Shown: positions 7,999 through 16,984, counted from the stretch's first letter. The stretch: 64,000 bases of DNA from CAWBAT01 sp963810905 (GCA_963810905.1 CAWEPG010000014.1:124001-188000), one strand, 5' to 3'. Notes: generated by a model from the sequence alone, not told the origin. Made by a program: numbers and translations.

Positions 7999-8280
7999 TC
8001 AGGCTATCTGCAGGATCTCCCGACTGCCAGTGACCCACAGATCCGTGTAGCCTTTCATCTTCTCCCGGAACACTTTGTCTGTCATGACCTGTTTCATCCG
8101 GGCTTCAAATTCGGCGACGTTTTCCGCTTCATATTCCATAATGACCCGGTTAAAGTCGCCAGTGAGATCAGTCAAAACACGGTGTTTGGGTATGACAGCA
8201 GCGGCTGCTTCTTTTAGCTGGGCGGCAAGTTTGCTCGCCTGGCCCGGCTTTGCTACAAAGCAATTACGTACGATGATCAT
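7999..8280 (-). CDS. small ABM-like (dimeric alpha/beta barrel) protein
   Basis: A 93-residue protein starting MIIVRNCFVAKPGQASKLAAQLKE. The pattern of a beta strand, a helix, and then VIMEYEAENVAEFEARMKQ resembles antibiotic biosynthesis monooxygenase-like or NIPSNAP-like ferredoxin folds that bind small molecules as dimers. The start at 8280 is chosen because AGGAGGAG lies four bases before it; an ATG 15 bases further upstream would overlap that ribosome site. It is followed on the same strand by the DinB and MBL-fold genes. No catalytic residue can be assigned. Confidence 0.65.
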   Translation of the reverse strand: MIIVRNCFVAKPGQASKLAAQLKEAAAAVIPKHRVLTDLTGDFNRVIMEYEAENVAEFEARMKQVMTDKVFREKMKGYTDLWVTGSREILQIA

Positions 8281-8577
8281 CACTCCTCCTATCAAAATCA
8301 GACCATTCTCCGTTTTTCATCTTATTCACTTTTTACCCTCATAAGTTTATACCGCGTATGCCCCACTTGGGAACCACCAGATTATCCTGAGCTTTCCGCA
8401 TCGCTCCTGCTTACCACTCTACGGTTCTTATTGTCATCACGCGATTGTGCGGCGTAGTGGTTGATCCCGCGCCTGGACCGATATCGGACCGCTGTGATAA
8501 AATGCCAGGTTCAGATTTCACGCAGTCTCCGGGGAATGCTGCATGTCGTTGCAGAGGAGTATAGACACCTTTGGCAT

Positions 8578-9001
8578 TTATTGCAAAAGCGCGATGATGC
8601 GGGCGGGACCGCCTGATCCGGTCTCAATCTTGAGCGGTGGCGAGGTAGTCGCGATTCTTTACAGCCTCGGCGGTCACGTCGATCACCACCGCGGGGGCGA
8701 CAAGCTTTTCTACCGGAATCTGGTCGAGGGTGGCCATCCCCTGTGCAAAATGAATCGGGCTGTGTTCGGCCGAAGCAAATTCGCCGGCCGCATACCAATA
8801 GCCGCGCGGTGAGATCTTCCATCCGTCTTTCTGATGACGGAAGCCTTTCGCGTTCGGCCAATAGACCGTGTTTTCGCTGAAACTGTAAGTCAGGTCGACA
8901 AGTTTCGAGCGGTTGATAATCTGCCCCGCGGCCGGCGGTACGAGCATCCCCCATGCAACGGCTCATACGATCAGCGTAATCACGCAGCGGAAACGGTCCA
9001 T
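8578..9001 (-). pseudogene. cyclase family protein (kynurenine formamidase-like), decayed
   Basis: The reading frame starts at ATG 9001 after a GGGGG ribosome site and encodes a signal-peptide-like MDRFRCVITLIV, then an in-frame TGA (8963-8965), then AVAWGMLVPPAAGQ. VDLTYSFSENTVYWPNAKGF and GYWYAAGEFASAEH follow, as in the cyclase family. The metal-binding HGGTHLDA segment that should come next is missing, so AEH joins directly to SPIHF. After RDYLATAQD most of the second half is deleted, and the family C-terminus (GSGGPARIIALLQ) follows in another frame, ending at TAA 8578-8580. At least three independent lesions are visible, so the gene is dead. Confidence 0.75.
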
Positions 9002-9448
9002 ACGGCCCCCAATCGTGAAGATATAGCAGAATGAACGGTGATTTCCATTTCGAGTTCCCGTTGGCTGACAGTCAATTTCAGACCAAGGCATCAGATTATG
9101 CCTTGGCGGAGCAAAATGCAATAATCCGCCCGCTGTTCATGCTCAAAGTCGGAATTCGATGCACAACCGGGCTGTGTCTCCTATCCCCAAGGAAGTTTCT
9201 CCATCATTTGATCTTTGGCCCAGTTCATTTATAATAGACTAGATATTCTGGAGCTAAGCTTAAGGCGAATCGTGCTCAGTTGCTGAGATCCGTATGGTAG
9301 CTAGCCTCGCCGGTACGGGCCTAAGTCAACGTCCCTGGCTACAGCAATGACCACGAAATTGTGCAACTGAGCACTGCCCTTACTTGTTGCTATTGGACCA
9401 AGGGGCAACGGGCATATTTGACTCACTCTACAAGACGTTTCTGATCTG
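9002..9448. other. gene-free gap
   Basis: No coding region can be supported here. The only clear structure is a perfect hairpin, CCAAGGCAT (9083-9091) and ATGCCTTGG (9098-9106) with a six-base loop. It has no T tract, so it is not a convincing terminator. Confidence 0.4.
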
Positions 9449-9463
9449 GTGGACGAATTCTAC

Positions 9464-10639
9464 ATGGAAGAACCCAGCTCGACTTCATACGAAACGGTAA
9501 GATCGTCAACACCTCTGCACGTCCGACTCGATCGGAGACAACTCTGGTCGATCGCGCGGCGAGCGGCCGCGGGTGTTGCCGTTCTTATGGCGGTGATCGT
9601 TCTGGCTCTCAATCGACCCATCGCCAGGAACGTGCTTCTCATCACTTTGCTTTCCGTGTGCTTTGCTTACCTGATTGCTCCTCTGGCAGAACGTGTGCGA
9701 CGCCCCCGTCGTGCTTATCGCAAGCCGCTCACACCGGTAATGGCCGTTCTTGTTATTTATCTCGGGATGTTCATCTTTGGAACCACAGCATGGCTCCTGG
9801 TCGCTGGGAAACTCCAGCAGCAGTTGACCGACCTCAGTGACCAGTTACCAACTTATGTCGACCGGGCGCGGCAGCGGCTGGAGACGATCGAACGAATCAC
9901 CAACCACTTTTCCCTACACGACCCCTTTTCCGACTACCTCGTTGGTCTCTGGCACACAGTATCGGGGTTGATCAAATCAAACGTCGTCCGCGTGAGTGCG
10001 GAGGTCGTCGCTTGCCGGCCAGTTCTTCGTTGGATATGGCTGGTCCCGACCATCGCCCTGCTACTGATTAGCCGCGTTGGTTGGTTCCGACAATCAGCTG
10101 TGGGACACCTGCCGGAAGGGCATCTCCGATGGAGAGGAGAGGAATTCTTCCATCAGGTGAACAGCGTCCTTGCTGGCTATACACGGGCGCAGATATTGGC
10201 GTGCGTTTTCATCGGTATTACGTCAATGGCGGGTTTCTGGCTGATCGGCCTGCCGTATGCCTTGTTTCTCGGAACGATCTCGGGGGCCCTCGAATTCTTT
10301 CCGATTGCAGGACCTCTGAGTATTTCCTTTGCTGCCTGTGGCATCGTCAGTGGAGAGCGGCTGTGGGTGTTGATCGGATTCCTCGCAGCAATGCGCCTTG
10401 TCCAAGACTACCTGATCTATCCGCGGCTCGTCGGACGCGGTATGCACTTACACCCGGTAGCCATTATCCTTGCCATTCTAGCGGGTGCGGAAGTGGGTGG
10501 AACTTTGGGTGTTCTGCTGGCCATACCGTTCGTCGGCATTGCTTCAGTAGCTGTCCGGCACTGGAAGGAGTACTGGGCAATTGAAAAGCTGTTGAAAGAA
10601 CATGCGCGACAGCGAGGATCTGAGGAGTCGACTGATTAG
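9464..10639 (+). CDS. AI-2E family transporter
   Basis: A 391-residue inner-membrane protein of the AI-2E exporter (PerM/YdiK/TqsA) family, known as exporters or ion antiporters. Two adjacent N-terminal spans (VAVLMAVIVLALN and NVLLITLLSVCFAYLIAPLAE) precede a long amphipathic region with LQQQLTDLSDQLPTYVDRARQRL. The signature region near the end contains LEFFPIAGP, MRLVQDYLIYPRLVG, HPVAIILAILAG and GVLLAIPFVG. A GTG at 9449 could add five residues. The segment around residues 190-205 is less typical than the rest. No operon partner is evident. Confidence 0.85.
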   Translation: MEEPSSTSYETVRSSTPLHVRLDRRQLWSIARRAAAGVAVLMAVIVLALNRPIARNVLLITLLSVCFAYLIAPLAERVRRPRRAYRKPLTPVMAVLVIYLGMFIFGTTAWLLVAGKLQQQLTDLSDQLPTYVDRARQRLETIERITNHFSLHDPFSDYLVGLWHTVSGLIKSNVVRVSAEVVACRPVLRWIWLVPTIALLLISRVGWFRQSAVGHLPEGHLRWRGEEFFHQVNSVLAGYTRAQILACVFIGITSMAGFWLIGLPYALFLGTISGALEFFPIAGPLSISFAACGIVSGERLWVLIGFLAAMRLVQDYLIYPRLVGRGMHLHPVAIILAILAGAEVGGTLGVLLAIPFVGIASVAVRHWKEYWAIEKLLKEHARQRGSEESTD

Positions 10640-11007
10640 CTGCCTCTCCAGGTGATCTACGCTTGTGCATAAGAGGGCTCCGCCTCAGGCATTCCGCCTG
10701 GGGGTGAGTCAGAGCATATTCAAGGTGTCCGATTTAGCCTTCTGGTTGGATCACGGCTAGGAACAGTACCCTACAGTCCTAACGCCGATAATTCCTTTTA
10801 AAAGGGCTACTCTATACTAGCCCGTTTCTATTGATAAAAAAGCCATCTTGCGTTTATCCACCTGGCAGGACTCACCTAATTTCGGAATCCGGGATTAGAC
10901 ATGATGCCCAGGGTCGGGTCGTGTGCCAGATCAGGAGTGCCTCCTCCGTCTACCAGCATTGACTGCTTACCATTGAGAATCTGAGATTGCCGTTCGGAAA
11001 AGACTGG
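10640..11007. other. gene-free gap
   Basis: Holds a weak hairpin GGGCTA/TAGCCC (10804-10823) in an AT-rich setting and a CCTCAGGC/GCCTGGGG imperfect dyad near 10684. Nothing else could be recognised on either strand. Confidence 0.3.
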
Positions 11008-11334
11008 TCAATTACGGTGAAGCAATTTGAAGAGAACATTCTCATTGTTGCGATCAAAGCAGAAGCGGACTAACCACTCTTTGGATTGGATATGGAGAAA
11101 CTTGACATGTTGCATGACTTGTAGCGGCGTTACCTTCAACTCTCTTGATATATCCGTATAAGAGACGTAACCCAAAGTAGTCTCTAGTCTTTCATAGGAT
11201 TCCAGGAATCTCCGGGATTGCTCAGGATCGAGAGATTGGCCGACTGTTTCGCTGTACACCATAATATCGTAGCAGAATCCACGCCGCTCAACGAATGTGG
11301 GAATTTTTGCAGTGTCGTTTTGTCCGGGTTTCAT
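11008..11334 (-). CDS. hypothetical protein, possible winged helix
   Basis: A 108-residue reading frame that matches no family I can name. Around residues 55-85 it has YTDISRELKVTPLQVMQHVKFL, which looks like a helix-turn-helix, followed by an aromatic strand-like segment (KEWLVRFCFD). It could therefore be a small DNA-binding protein, but this rests on pattern alone. The first ATG has only a weak ribosome site. It stands alone on the minus strand between the transporter and the PHP gene. Confidence 0.45.
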   Translation of the reverse strand: MKPGQNDTAKIPTFVERRGFCYDIMVYSETVGQSLDPEQSRRFLESYERLETTLGYVSYTDISRELKVTPLQVMQHVKFLHIQSKEWLVRFCFDRNNENVLFKLLHRN

Positions 11335-11645
11335 TTATTGACTCGAATAATCTTCAAGGGCGAAAGAAAACGATATTCACTCCTGTCATGTCTTATCTTA
11401 TCGGATGGCCGGGATTAACCGATTATTTTTCCTCCGTATTCTCATGATGATCAAAGTTTTCAATACTCTCTATTTATTTGGAAGAGCTCACACCTGAAAA
11501 TCCGAATTTCGCCGTCTGCCCCTTATTCCCCCAAGTTTTTCCACGCGTGTCTGAGACTTTGTCTATATCGTTATTATCCTTTGATTCGGGGATGTGATAG
11601 AGTTGCGCGACCAATCGAAGGCAACCATTCCCAATCAGGAAGAAC
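11335..11645. other. gene-free gap with a repeat end
   Basis: No gene is supported. At about 11507-11544 a block CCTGAAAATCCG ... GTCTGCCCCTTATTCCCCC matches the terminal block of the repeat at 331-513, and is present in reverse orientation at about 14893-14919. Confidence 0.35.
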
Positions 11646-12323
11646 ATGAAAAAGCCATTATCCTTATTGCTATGGACTTGCTTGCTTCCGGTCGGACTTG
11701 TTTATTCCGATCAGCTTCCTATAGTTTCTGTTGCTGAGCCGCAGCCTTTGCTGGCCCAGGCGATACGTCTGAATGATGCGCTCTCTTTCCTGGGCAGTGG
11801 CTTGTTGGCTGAAGACTCCAAGCGCCTTTCAAATCTGAAGGATCGTGTTCCCAATTCTGAAACCACGAAGATCATTCAGGAAATCCTGGATCCCTACTGT
11901 ATCGCCTTGGTTGAAATTAATCCTGAAGCTAGGGTCAAGGTCCAAAGGGGCCCCTCCAAAGCAGAATTAGTTCAAGGAGGCTGGAAGAGCTTTCTGGTTA
12001 AAGTGCAGAATGATGCAGGCGTTACGTCTCAGCTGGAGGTTCAAAGTCCAAACGCAGAACCGCTTTTTCACCGTTCTACCGGGGAGCCGAAAGCCAAGGA
12101 GGAAAATAGGCTCTCTCCTGGTCAGGTGGCTAACCGGTTTCTGGAACTCTATCTGTATAGTCGTCGCCCGCTTCTAAGGAACCTTTCAGGGACGAAGCTT
12201 GAGTATGCCGTTTTACAGATCTATAGCAGGGAGGTAGGACAGCGAGAAGCCAAGATCGGTTTTCATGTGGGGCTTGGAACGCAGGACATCGGTTTTCGCA
12301 ATGTGGCTGGATATACTGTTTAA
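11646..12323 (+). CDS. CehA/McbA-type metallohydrolase, N-terminal piece (frameshifted)
   Basis: The first 225 codons of a gene that continues in another frame from about 12300. A signal peptide is visible (MKKPLSLLLWTCLLPVGLVYS). The rest is a beta-rich N-terminal region ending HVGLGTQDIGFRN, after which the frame reads VAGYTV and stops. Removing one base from GTGGCTGGAT near 12303-12312 would restore FRNVVDILFN and join it to the second piece without loss. The lesion is thus a one-base insertion, genuine or from assembly. The intact protein would be about 815 residues and exported. Confidence 0.7.
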   Translation: MKKPLSLLLWTCLLPVGLVYSDQLPIVSVAEPQPLLAQAIRLNDALSFLGSGLLAEDSKRLSNLKDRVPNSETTKIIQEILDPYCIALVEINPEARVKVQRGPSKAELVQGGWKSFLVKVQNDAGVTSQLEVQSPNAEPLFHRSTGEPKAKEENRLSPGQVANRFLELYLYSRRPLLRNLSGTKLEYAVLQIYSREVGQREAKIGFHVGLGTQDIGFRNVAGYTV

Positions 12324-14085
12324 CATCCAGCCTTCTGTGAAAGTAGTTTTAAAGATCAAAGATGATGATGGTTCTCCCACGATGGCCGGATTTGTCATTA
12401 CCGATGGAATTGAAAGAATTGTCGATGATCCTGAGAAGGAGCCCTTCCCTAAGGATTACCGGTTGACCCTGGCCAGCCGACGGAATTGGGAGGAAGGAAG
12501 GAATGGAGCAAAAGAGCCAGCCTCTGGAGTGAAACGTTTAGTGGGAATCTATCCGCTGCCTTCCCGACGGCTGACAGGCAGTGACGAGTATCCCGATTTC
12601 TTCTTCCAACCCCAAATTTATCGGGCCGATGGGGAACATGTGTACCTTCCACCCGGGACCTACGATGTGGCATTCACGCGAGGGCCAGAGTACATCCCGC
12701 AAATGAAGCGCATCGCCGTTCCATCGAATATGAAGTCCATTCAAGTGGACTTTCAACTCAAACGCTGGGTCCATATGGCCAAGCTTGGCTGGTACAGCGC
12801 GGATCATCACGTGCATGCCGCGGGGTGCAGTCACTACGAGAGCCCTGAGGAGGGGGTTCGGCCGGAGCATATGTTGCGTCAGGCTGTGGGTGAAGATCTG
12901 AATATTGCTTGTGCCCTGGCCTGGGGACCGTGCTGGTACCACCAGAAGACTTTCTTTACGGGAAAGGTTCATCCCCTTTCCAATCAGAAAAACGTTTTGC
13001 GGTTTGATGTAGAGGTTTCCGGTTTTCCCTCCTCGCATGCCGGCCATGTTTGCCTGCTTCGGTTGAAGGAGGATGACTATCCCGGAACCAGCAAGATTGA
13101 GGAATGGCCCAGCTGGACTTTGCCCGTGTTGAAATGGGCCAGAGAGCAAGGGGGCGCCGTTGGGTACGCTCACTCAGGCTGGGGGCTAGAGCCGATGGAG
13201 CCAGTAACAAGTCTTCCTAACTATGTAATGCCCAAGATGGACGGAATTGGAGCCAATGAGTACATCGTGACGGTTGCCCACAATGCTGTAGATTTTTTTT
13301 CGGCTGGCGACACCCCGGTCTTGTGGGAGCTCAACATGTGGTACCACACTCTCAATGCGGGGTTTCGCACACGGATTAGCGGTGAGACGGATTTCCCCTG
13401 CATCTTTGATGATCGGGTCGGATTGGCTCGCAGCTACGCCAAGTTGGATGGACCTCTGGATTTTGATCATTACGTGGAGCAGATCCTCCGGGGAAGGAGT
13501 TATGTTTCGGAAGGGGGATCTCACCTCATCGATTTCAGAATCAACCAACTTGAATTGGGCACACACAACAGCGAGTTGGCGATCGATGGGCCACAAACGC
13601 TCAAGATCACAAGCAAGGCAGTAGCTTTCCTTCCGGAGGAACAGGATAGCATCGGTGCCATCATTGCATCACGTGGTCTCGATCTGCCACCGTATTGGCA
13701 CATCGAGCGCGCCCGCATTGGGAGAACGCAGAAAGTTCCGGTAGAATTGATCGTCAATGGCGAGTCTGTTGCCCGGTCAGAACTCTTAGCGGACGGGAAA
13801 TGGAAGGACTTGGCTTTCAACTATTCCATTAAGAACTCCAGTTGGATTGCACTCAGAATACTTCCCAGCGCACATACCAACCCTATTTTCGTTATTTTGG
13901 GGGGAAAGCCCATTCGCGCTTCAAAAGCAAGCGCCGAGTGGTGCCGGCGTGCCGTAGATCAATGTTGGGAAATGAAGCGACCCCGAATTCGTGAAGGGGA
14001 GCTTAAAGAGGCAGAAGAGGCTTATAATAAGGCCCGACTGGTTTATGATCGAATCATTCAAGAGACCACGGCGATATCAAATTGA
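12265..14085 (+). CDS. CehA/McbA-type PHP metallohydrolase, main piece (frameshifted)
   Basis: The second piece of the frameshifted gene. True homology begins at about DILFNIQPSVKVVLKIKDDD; the residues before it are out of frame. The metal-binding start of the PHP-like domain is WYSADHHVHAAGCSHY, equivalent to the usual DLHVHT. Further candidate ligands are GYAHSGWG and the RISGETDFPCIFDDR segment. CehA/McbA proteins include carbaryl hydrolase and tRNA-like phosphoesterase relatives, but most members are uncharacterised exported proteins. The C-terminus (EEAYNKARLVYDRIIQETTA) is helical. No neighbour suggests its substrate. Confidence 0.75.
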   Translation: MWGLERRTSVFAMWLDILFNIQPSVKVVLKIKDDDGSPTMAGFVITDGIERIVDDPEKEPFPKDYRLTLASRRNWEEGRNGAKEPASGVKRLVGIYPLPSRRLTGSDEYPDFFFQPQIYRADGEHVYLPPGTYDVAFTRGPEYIPQMKRIAVPSNMKSIQVDFQLKRWVHMAKLGWYSADHHVHAAGCSHYESPEEGVRPEHMLRQAVGEDLNIACALAWGPCWYHQKTFFTGKVHPLSNQKNVLRFDVEVSGFPSSHAGHVCLLRLKEDDYPGTSKIEEWPSWTLPVLKWAREQGGAVGYAHSGWGLEPMEPVTSLPNYVMPKMDGIGANEYIVTVAHNAVDFFSAGDTPVLWELNMWYHTLNAGFRTRISGETDFPCIFDDRVGLARSYAKLDGPLDFDHYVEQILRGRSYVSEGGSHLIDFRINQLELGTHNSELAIDGPQTLKITSKAVAFLPEEQDSIGAIIASRGLDLPPYWHIERARIGRTQKVPVELIVNGESVARSELLADGKWKDLAFNYSIKNSSWIALRILPSAHTNPIFVILGGKPIRASKASAEWCRRAVDQCWEMKRPRIREGELKEAEEAYNKARLVYDRIIQETTAISN

Positions 14086-14211
14086 TTTCTGTCGACTCCT
14101 GAAAATAGATGTTCTATTAGAAACATCTCCTCACCCGTCCCTTAGTCTTCCTTTCCCATCCACGGAGAGCCTGATGCGTCACCCCGGCAAAAGACCTAGC
14201 CTCAGAGCCTG

Positions 14212-14258
14212 CATCGAATACAAAGACATGCACGCCGCGCATATTCTCGCCACCTCGC
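14212..14258 (-). repeat. REP-like palindrome, copy D
   Basis: On the minus strand it reads GAGGTGGCGAGAATATGCG, a short loop, then TGCATGTCTTTG, matching copies B and F with some changes in the arms. A second small dyad (AGCGG/CCGCT) follows at about 14265-14285, as in the long copies A and C. Confidence 0.5.
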
Positions 14259-14283
14259 GGACACAGCGGTCTTCAGCCGCTCG

Positions 14284-14825
14284 CGCCATTTGAGAGTCCG
14301 CTTAACCCGGATGGCCCCGTTACGCTCCAAGTGAAGATGAGGACTAGAACTGTTTGCGTCGCGAAAGCGTCCTCGATTGAGAGCCGGAAGAGCATTCGGA
14401 GTATTGCCCAGCAAACACTCCCAAGCGTCAGCACGACACCGGCATATCCCCATGTTGTATTGAGAATAGAAGGTCCTACATGTGTCATTTTCACCCCCGC
14501 CCCAACGGAGCCAGTTGTAAATCCTCTTTAGGCTGCAGCACACGATTGCGATAATGGCCGTATAGAAAAGGCTTTCATCTACGGTTGATAGGAAGCTGCT
14601 GCCTCTTAATCTTCCAAGCAGATGTTCAATTGTTGAGCGGAATAATGATAGCGCGAACGCAACAAGTAGCAGCCAGATGGAGTCCCGTAGTATGTCTCGT
14701 GGAAGCTCCGTGTCCTCCTCGCCCAATAGAAAGTAAAGAACCTGTTTCAAGTGGGGATTCACAGCGCATCTCCTAGAGTCAAGCCCACGAATTACAATCC
14801 AGTTGGAAATGACGTTGACAGGCAT
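14284..14825 (-). pseudogene. small membrane protein, probably frameshifted
   Basis: The frame from 14825 encodes two hydrophobic segments (SIWLLLVAFALSLF and FYTAIIAIVCCSL) and becomes Cys/Arg-rich and improbable after WGGGENDT. An overlapping frame from 14494 has a continuous membrane-like sequence (GPSILNTTWGYAGVVLTLG, then TQTVLVLIFTWSV). The two join naturally near a G-rich run (GGGGCGGGGG on the minus strand, about 14492-14505), where a one- or two-base slip is likely. I do not recognise the family. It lies between repeat copies D and E. Confidence 0.4.
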
Positions 14826-14945
14826 TCTACCCGTGTTTCTTAGAACACGGCAAACGAAATAGAAATGATTATGACGTCATAACGTTTCATTAGGTGAATT
14901 GGGGACAGGCTACAATTTAGTTTGCGAATTAAGATAAGGATCGTC

Positions 14946-14985
14946 GGGTGGCACAAACATGTGTCTTTGGCATGTTTGCTTAAGA
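14946..14985 (+). repeat. REP-like palindrome, copy E
   Basis: Begins GGGTGGCACAAACATG and continues with TTTGGCATGTTTGCTTAAGAC, an imperfect palindrome related to copies A and C. Together with the oppositely oriented copy F it bounds an element of about 140 bases. Confidence 0.5.
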
Positions 14986-15037
14986 CTGAAAAAAGTCAGA
15001 TTCTTGGTCTAATCGAAAGGTCTGGGGGCAGCGCCTT

Positions 15038-15083
15038 CATCCAATTCGAAGACATGTACACGACGCATGTCTTCGCGACCCCG
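15038..15083 (-). repeat. REP-like palindrome, copy F
   Basis: Perfect 10-bp arms CGAAGACATG (15047-15056) and CATGTCTTCG (15066-15075) followed by CGACCCC. The flank ATCCAATTCGAAGACATG is nearly the same as at copy B. Confidence 0.65.
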
Positions 15084-15101
15084 CGTGCGCATTCGCCCGA
15101 A

Positions 15102-16001
15102 TCAACCTTTTCCAACGCTACCAAACAAAACCATTAATTCTTCAACGGTTTTCCGGACGGCGTCTCGTCCGGCGACCAAAACATCGGTTTCAAGCCCCGA
15201 CCCCACGACATCGTAGGGATTATAGTCTGTCCCAACCTTCGCCGAGTGATTTCGAACCGCATCGAAAAAGGCTCTCTTGAGAATACTTCCGACATTAATC
15301 TTACGTATACCTAATTGGATGGCTTGTTGAAGATGCCCTCGCTCTATGGAAGTTGCTCCATGCAGGACTAGCGGGACAGAAACAGCCTGCCGGATCTCGG
15401 CGAGTCTCGATAGATTCAAGGGTAACTCGCGTCGCCCGTGAACATGAGCCTGTCCAATATTGACGGCGAGGGCATCTATGCCGGTGTCTTCTATAAATGA
15501 TTGGGCGAGGCTGGGGTTGGTCAAACGGAGATCTTCCGGGACCACCGCCAGTTGGCCATTGACGCCCGCCAGAGGCATCATCTCTCCTTCGACAGCGACG
15601 CCAGTGGCATGGGCCTTTTCAGCCACCCGCCGTACCGTATTCTGTTGGTCTCTGGCATCAAGATTCTCATCGGTGAACATCACGAGACCGAAACCAACCT
15701 CAATGGCTTTCATGACCCAATCGTAATGAGGAGATTCATTGAAAAGCAGGCAGGAAGCAACCGGGAGTTGACGGCATAACTCCTTTCCGAGTGCCGCATA
15801 TACACTGAGCCGATCGTCATTTCCTGGCTCGATATCAGGGACGTGAATCCCGCTGAATCCTAGGATGACCGGGGAGCGCATTCGAGTGGCGGCATCGGCA
15901 ACTGCCAGGAGAGATTCCAGATTCCAACTCTCAAAATAACCCACGGCATAAGTACCGGACTCAGCCTCTCTCATCAAATCTTGAAATGAAACTAGTGACA
16001 T
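15102..16001 (-). CDS. class II fructose-bisphosphate aldolase family protein
   Basis: A 299-residue zinc-dependent aldolase of the FbaA/KbaY/GatY family, which cleaves ketose bisphosphates or related sugar phosphates. Family features are TYAVGYFESWNLESLLAVAD near the start, EGEMMPLAGVNGQ, then VNIGQAHVHG and LVLHGATSIERG with the metal histidines, and KINVGSILKRAF with the phosphate-binding turn. AAGGAAGA precedes the ATG. It ends a three-gene minus-strand group after the PEP-hydrolase-like gene (110-base gap). The unusual FESWNLE in place of the common FNxxNLE suggests a substrate other than fructose bisphosphate. Confidence 0.85.
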   Translation of the reverse strand: MSLVSFQDLMREAESGTYAVGYFESWNLESLLAVADAATRMRSPVILGFSGIHVPDIEPGNDDRLSVYAALGKELCRQLPVASCLLFNESPHYDWVMKAIEVGFGLVMFTDENLDARDQQNTVRRVAEKAHATGVAVEGEMMPLAGVNGQLAVVPEDLRLTNPSLAQSFIEDTGIDALAVNIGQAHVHGRRELPLNLSRLAEIRQAVSVPLVLHGATSIERGHLQQAIQLGIRKINVGSILKRAFFDAVRNHSAKVGTDYNPYDVVGSGLETDVLVAGRDAVRKTVEELMVLFGSVGKG

Positions 16002-16111
16002 CGTTCTTCCTTATTTCTCCAACACAAGGCTCTCAACGGGGCGTGCAGCCTTCCTGGAGAGCAGAAGTCCTGCAACCAATGAAAAACGTACTGGACGGCA
16101 GGACAGCGGCC

Positions 16112-16975
16112 TCACCGTGATTGCGGTTCCCCGCCTTCTTTGAAATGAACTCTTTTAAAAGATGCGGCGCGTTCTTCCAGTGGCTGTTCTATCGCCAATC
16201 GCTCAATACTGGATCCCAGCTGCACTCCGTGACAATCCGTGTGATCCAGCATGAATTGAGCATCTTCCGGATTCGTCAGGGCGGCGCCATGCGCCAAGAG
16301 GATCACATTTGATTTGATTGCTTTGGCGATATCATAGTGAATCTGGCTGCGAGCCGCCGTGTCCGCTAGCGACCGTCCTTCACCGTACCCCGTAGTGCCC
16401 CCTCGTGTGATTCCGGCATGATAGATGAAGATATCCGGAGCGGCTTCGCGCATCAATCTTTCGCTATCCTCTTCAGTAAAAGCGTAACCGACTGTGAGCA
16501 GGTCGAGTTCGTGCGCGATGTTGAGCATGTCAATCTCCAGCTGATAACCCAAGCCGGTACCTTCCAAGGTTTTGCGGAATTCGCCATCAAACCAAGCGAC
16601 GGTCGGGAAATTATGCACACCGGAAAAACCGATCCGTTTGCAATCCTCGAGGAAGAGTCGCATATCCCGCAAAACGTCGACTCCGTTTACTCCTGCGATG
16701 ACGGGGACTTCTTTGACCTGGGGAAGAATTTCTCTTTTTCCCATCTGAAACACCAGATCGTTGGCGTCGGCCATGGGAAGCATGCCTGCAAGCGAACCGT
16801 AACCTTGCATCCGGAAATACCCTGTATTGTAAACGCCTAATATATCCACTCCGCCTCGTTCAATGAATTTTGCGGCAATCCCGTTTCCGGCGCCAGTCAT
16901 CACCAACGGCCGGCCACTCCTGATTTCAAGCCAAAGGCGATCGAGGAATTCCTGACGTGAGTAGCGTTGTGCCAT
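16112..16975 (-). CDS. phosphoenolpyruvate hydrolase-like TIM-barrel protein
   Basis: A 287-residue protein of the family annotated as phosphoenolpyruvate hydrolase (COG5564/PF09370 type), a TIM barrel related to the PEP mutase/isocitrate lyase group. Characteristic stretches are VMTGAGNGIAAKFIERGG, VPVIAGVNGVDVLRDM, GVHNFPTVAWFDGEFRKTLE and FIYHAGITRGGTTGYGEG. AGGAGAG precedes the ATG. It begins nine bases after the Tm-1-like gene, so the two are very likely co-transcribed, an association common in other bacteria and in plant-associated fungi as fusions. The physiological reaction of the family is not settled. Confidence 0.85.
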   Translation of the reverse strand: MAQRYSRQEFLDRLWLEIRSGRPLVMTGAGNGIAAKFIERGGVDILGVYNTGYFRMQGYGSLAGMLPMADANDLVFQMGKREILPQVKEVPVIAGVNGVDVLRDMRLFLEDCKRIGFSGVHNFPTVAWFDGEFRKTLEGTGLGYQLEIDMLNIAHELDLLTVGYAFTEEDSERLMREAAPDIFIYHAGITRGGTTGYGEGRSLADTAARSQIHYDIAKAIKSNVILLAHGAALTNPEDAQFMLDHTDCHGVQLGSSIERLAIEQPLEERAASFKRVHFKEGGEPQSR

Positions 16976-16984
16976 GCTTCTCTC

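Noticed and set aside
7802..8038. Open frame of 78 codons on the minus strand
   Set aside because: It overlaps the end of the ABM-like gene, has no ribosome site and no recognisable features.
9083..9106. Perfect hairpin as a possible terminator
   Set aside because: There is no T tract on either side and no gene ends next to it.
12213..12398. Minus-strand frame across the PHP frameshift
   Set aside because: It is a shadow of the plus-strand gene, with no start signal.
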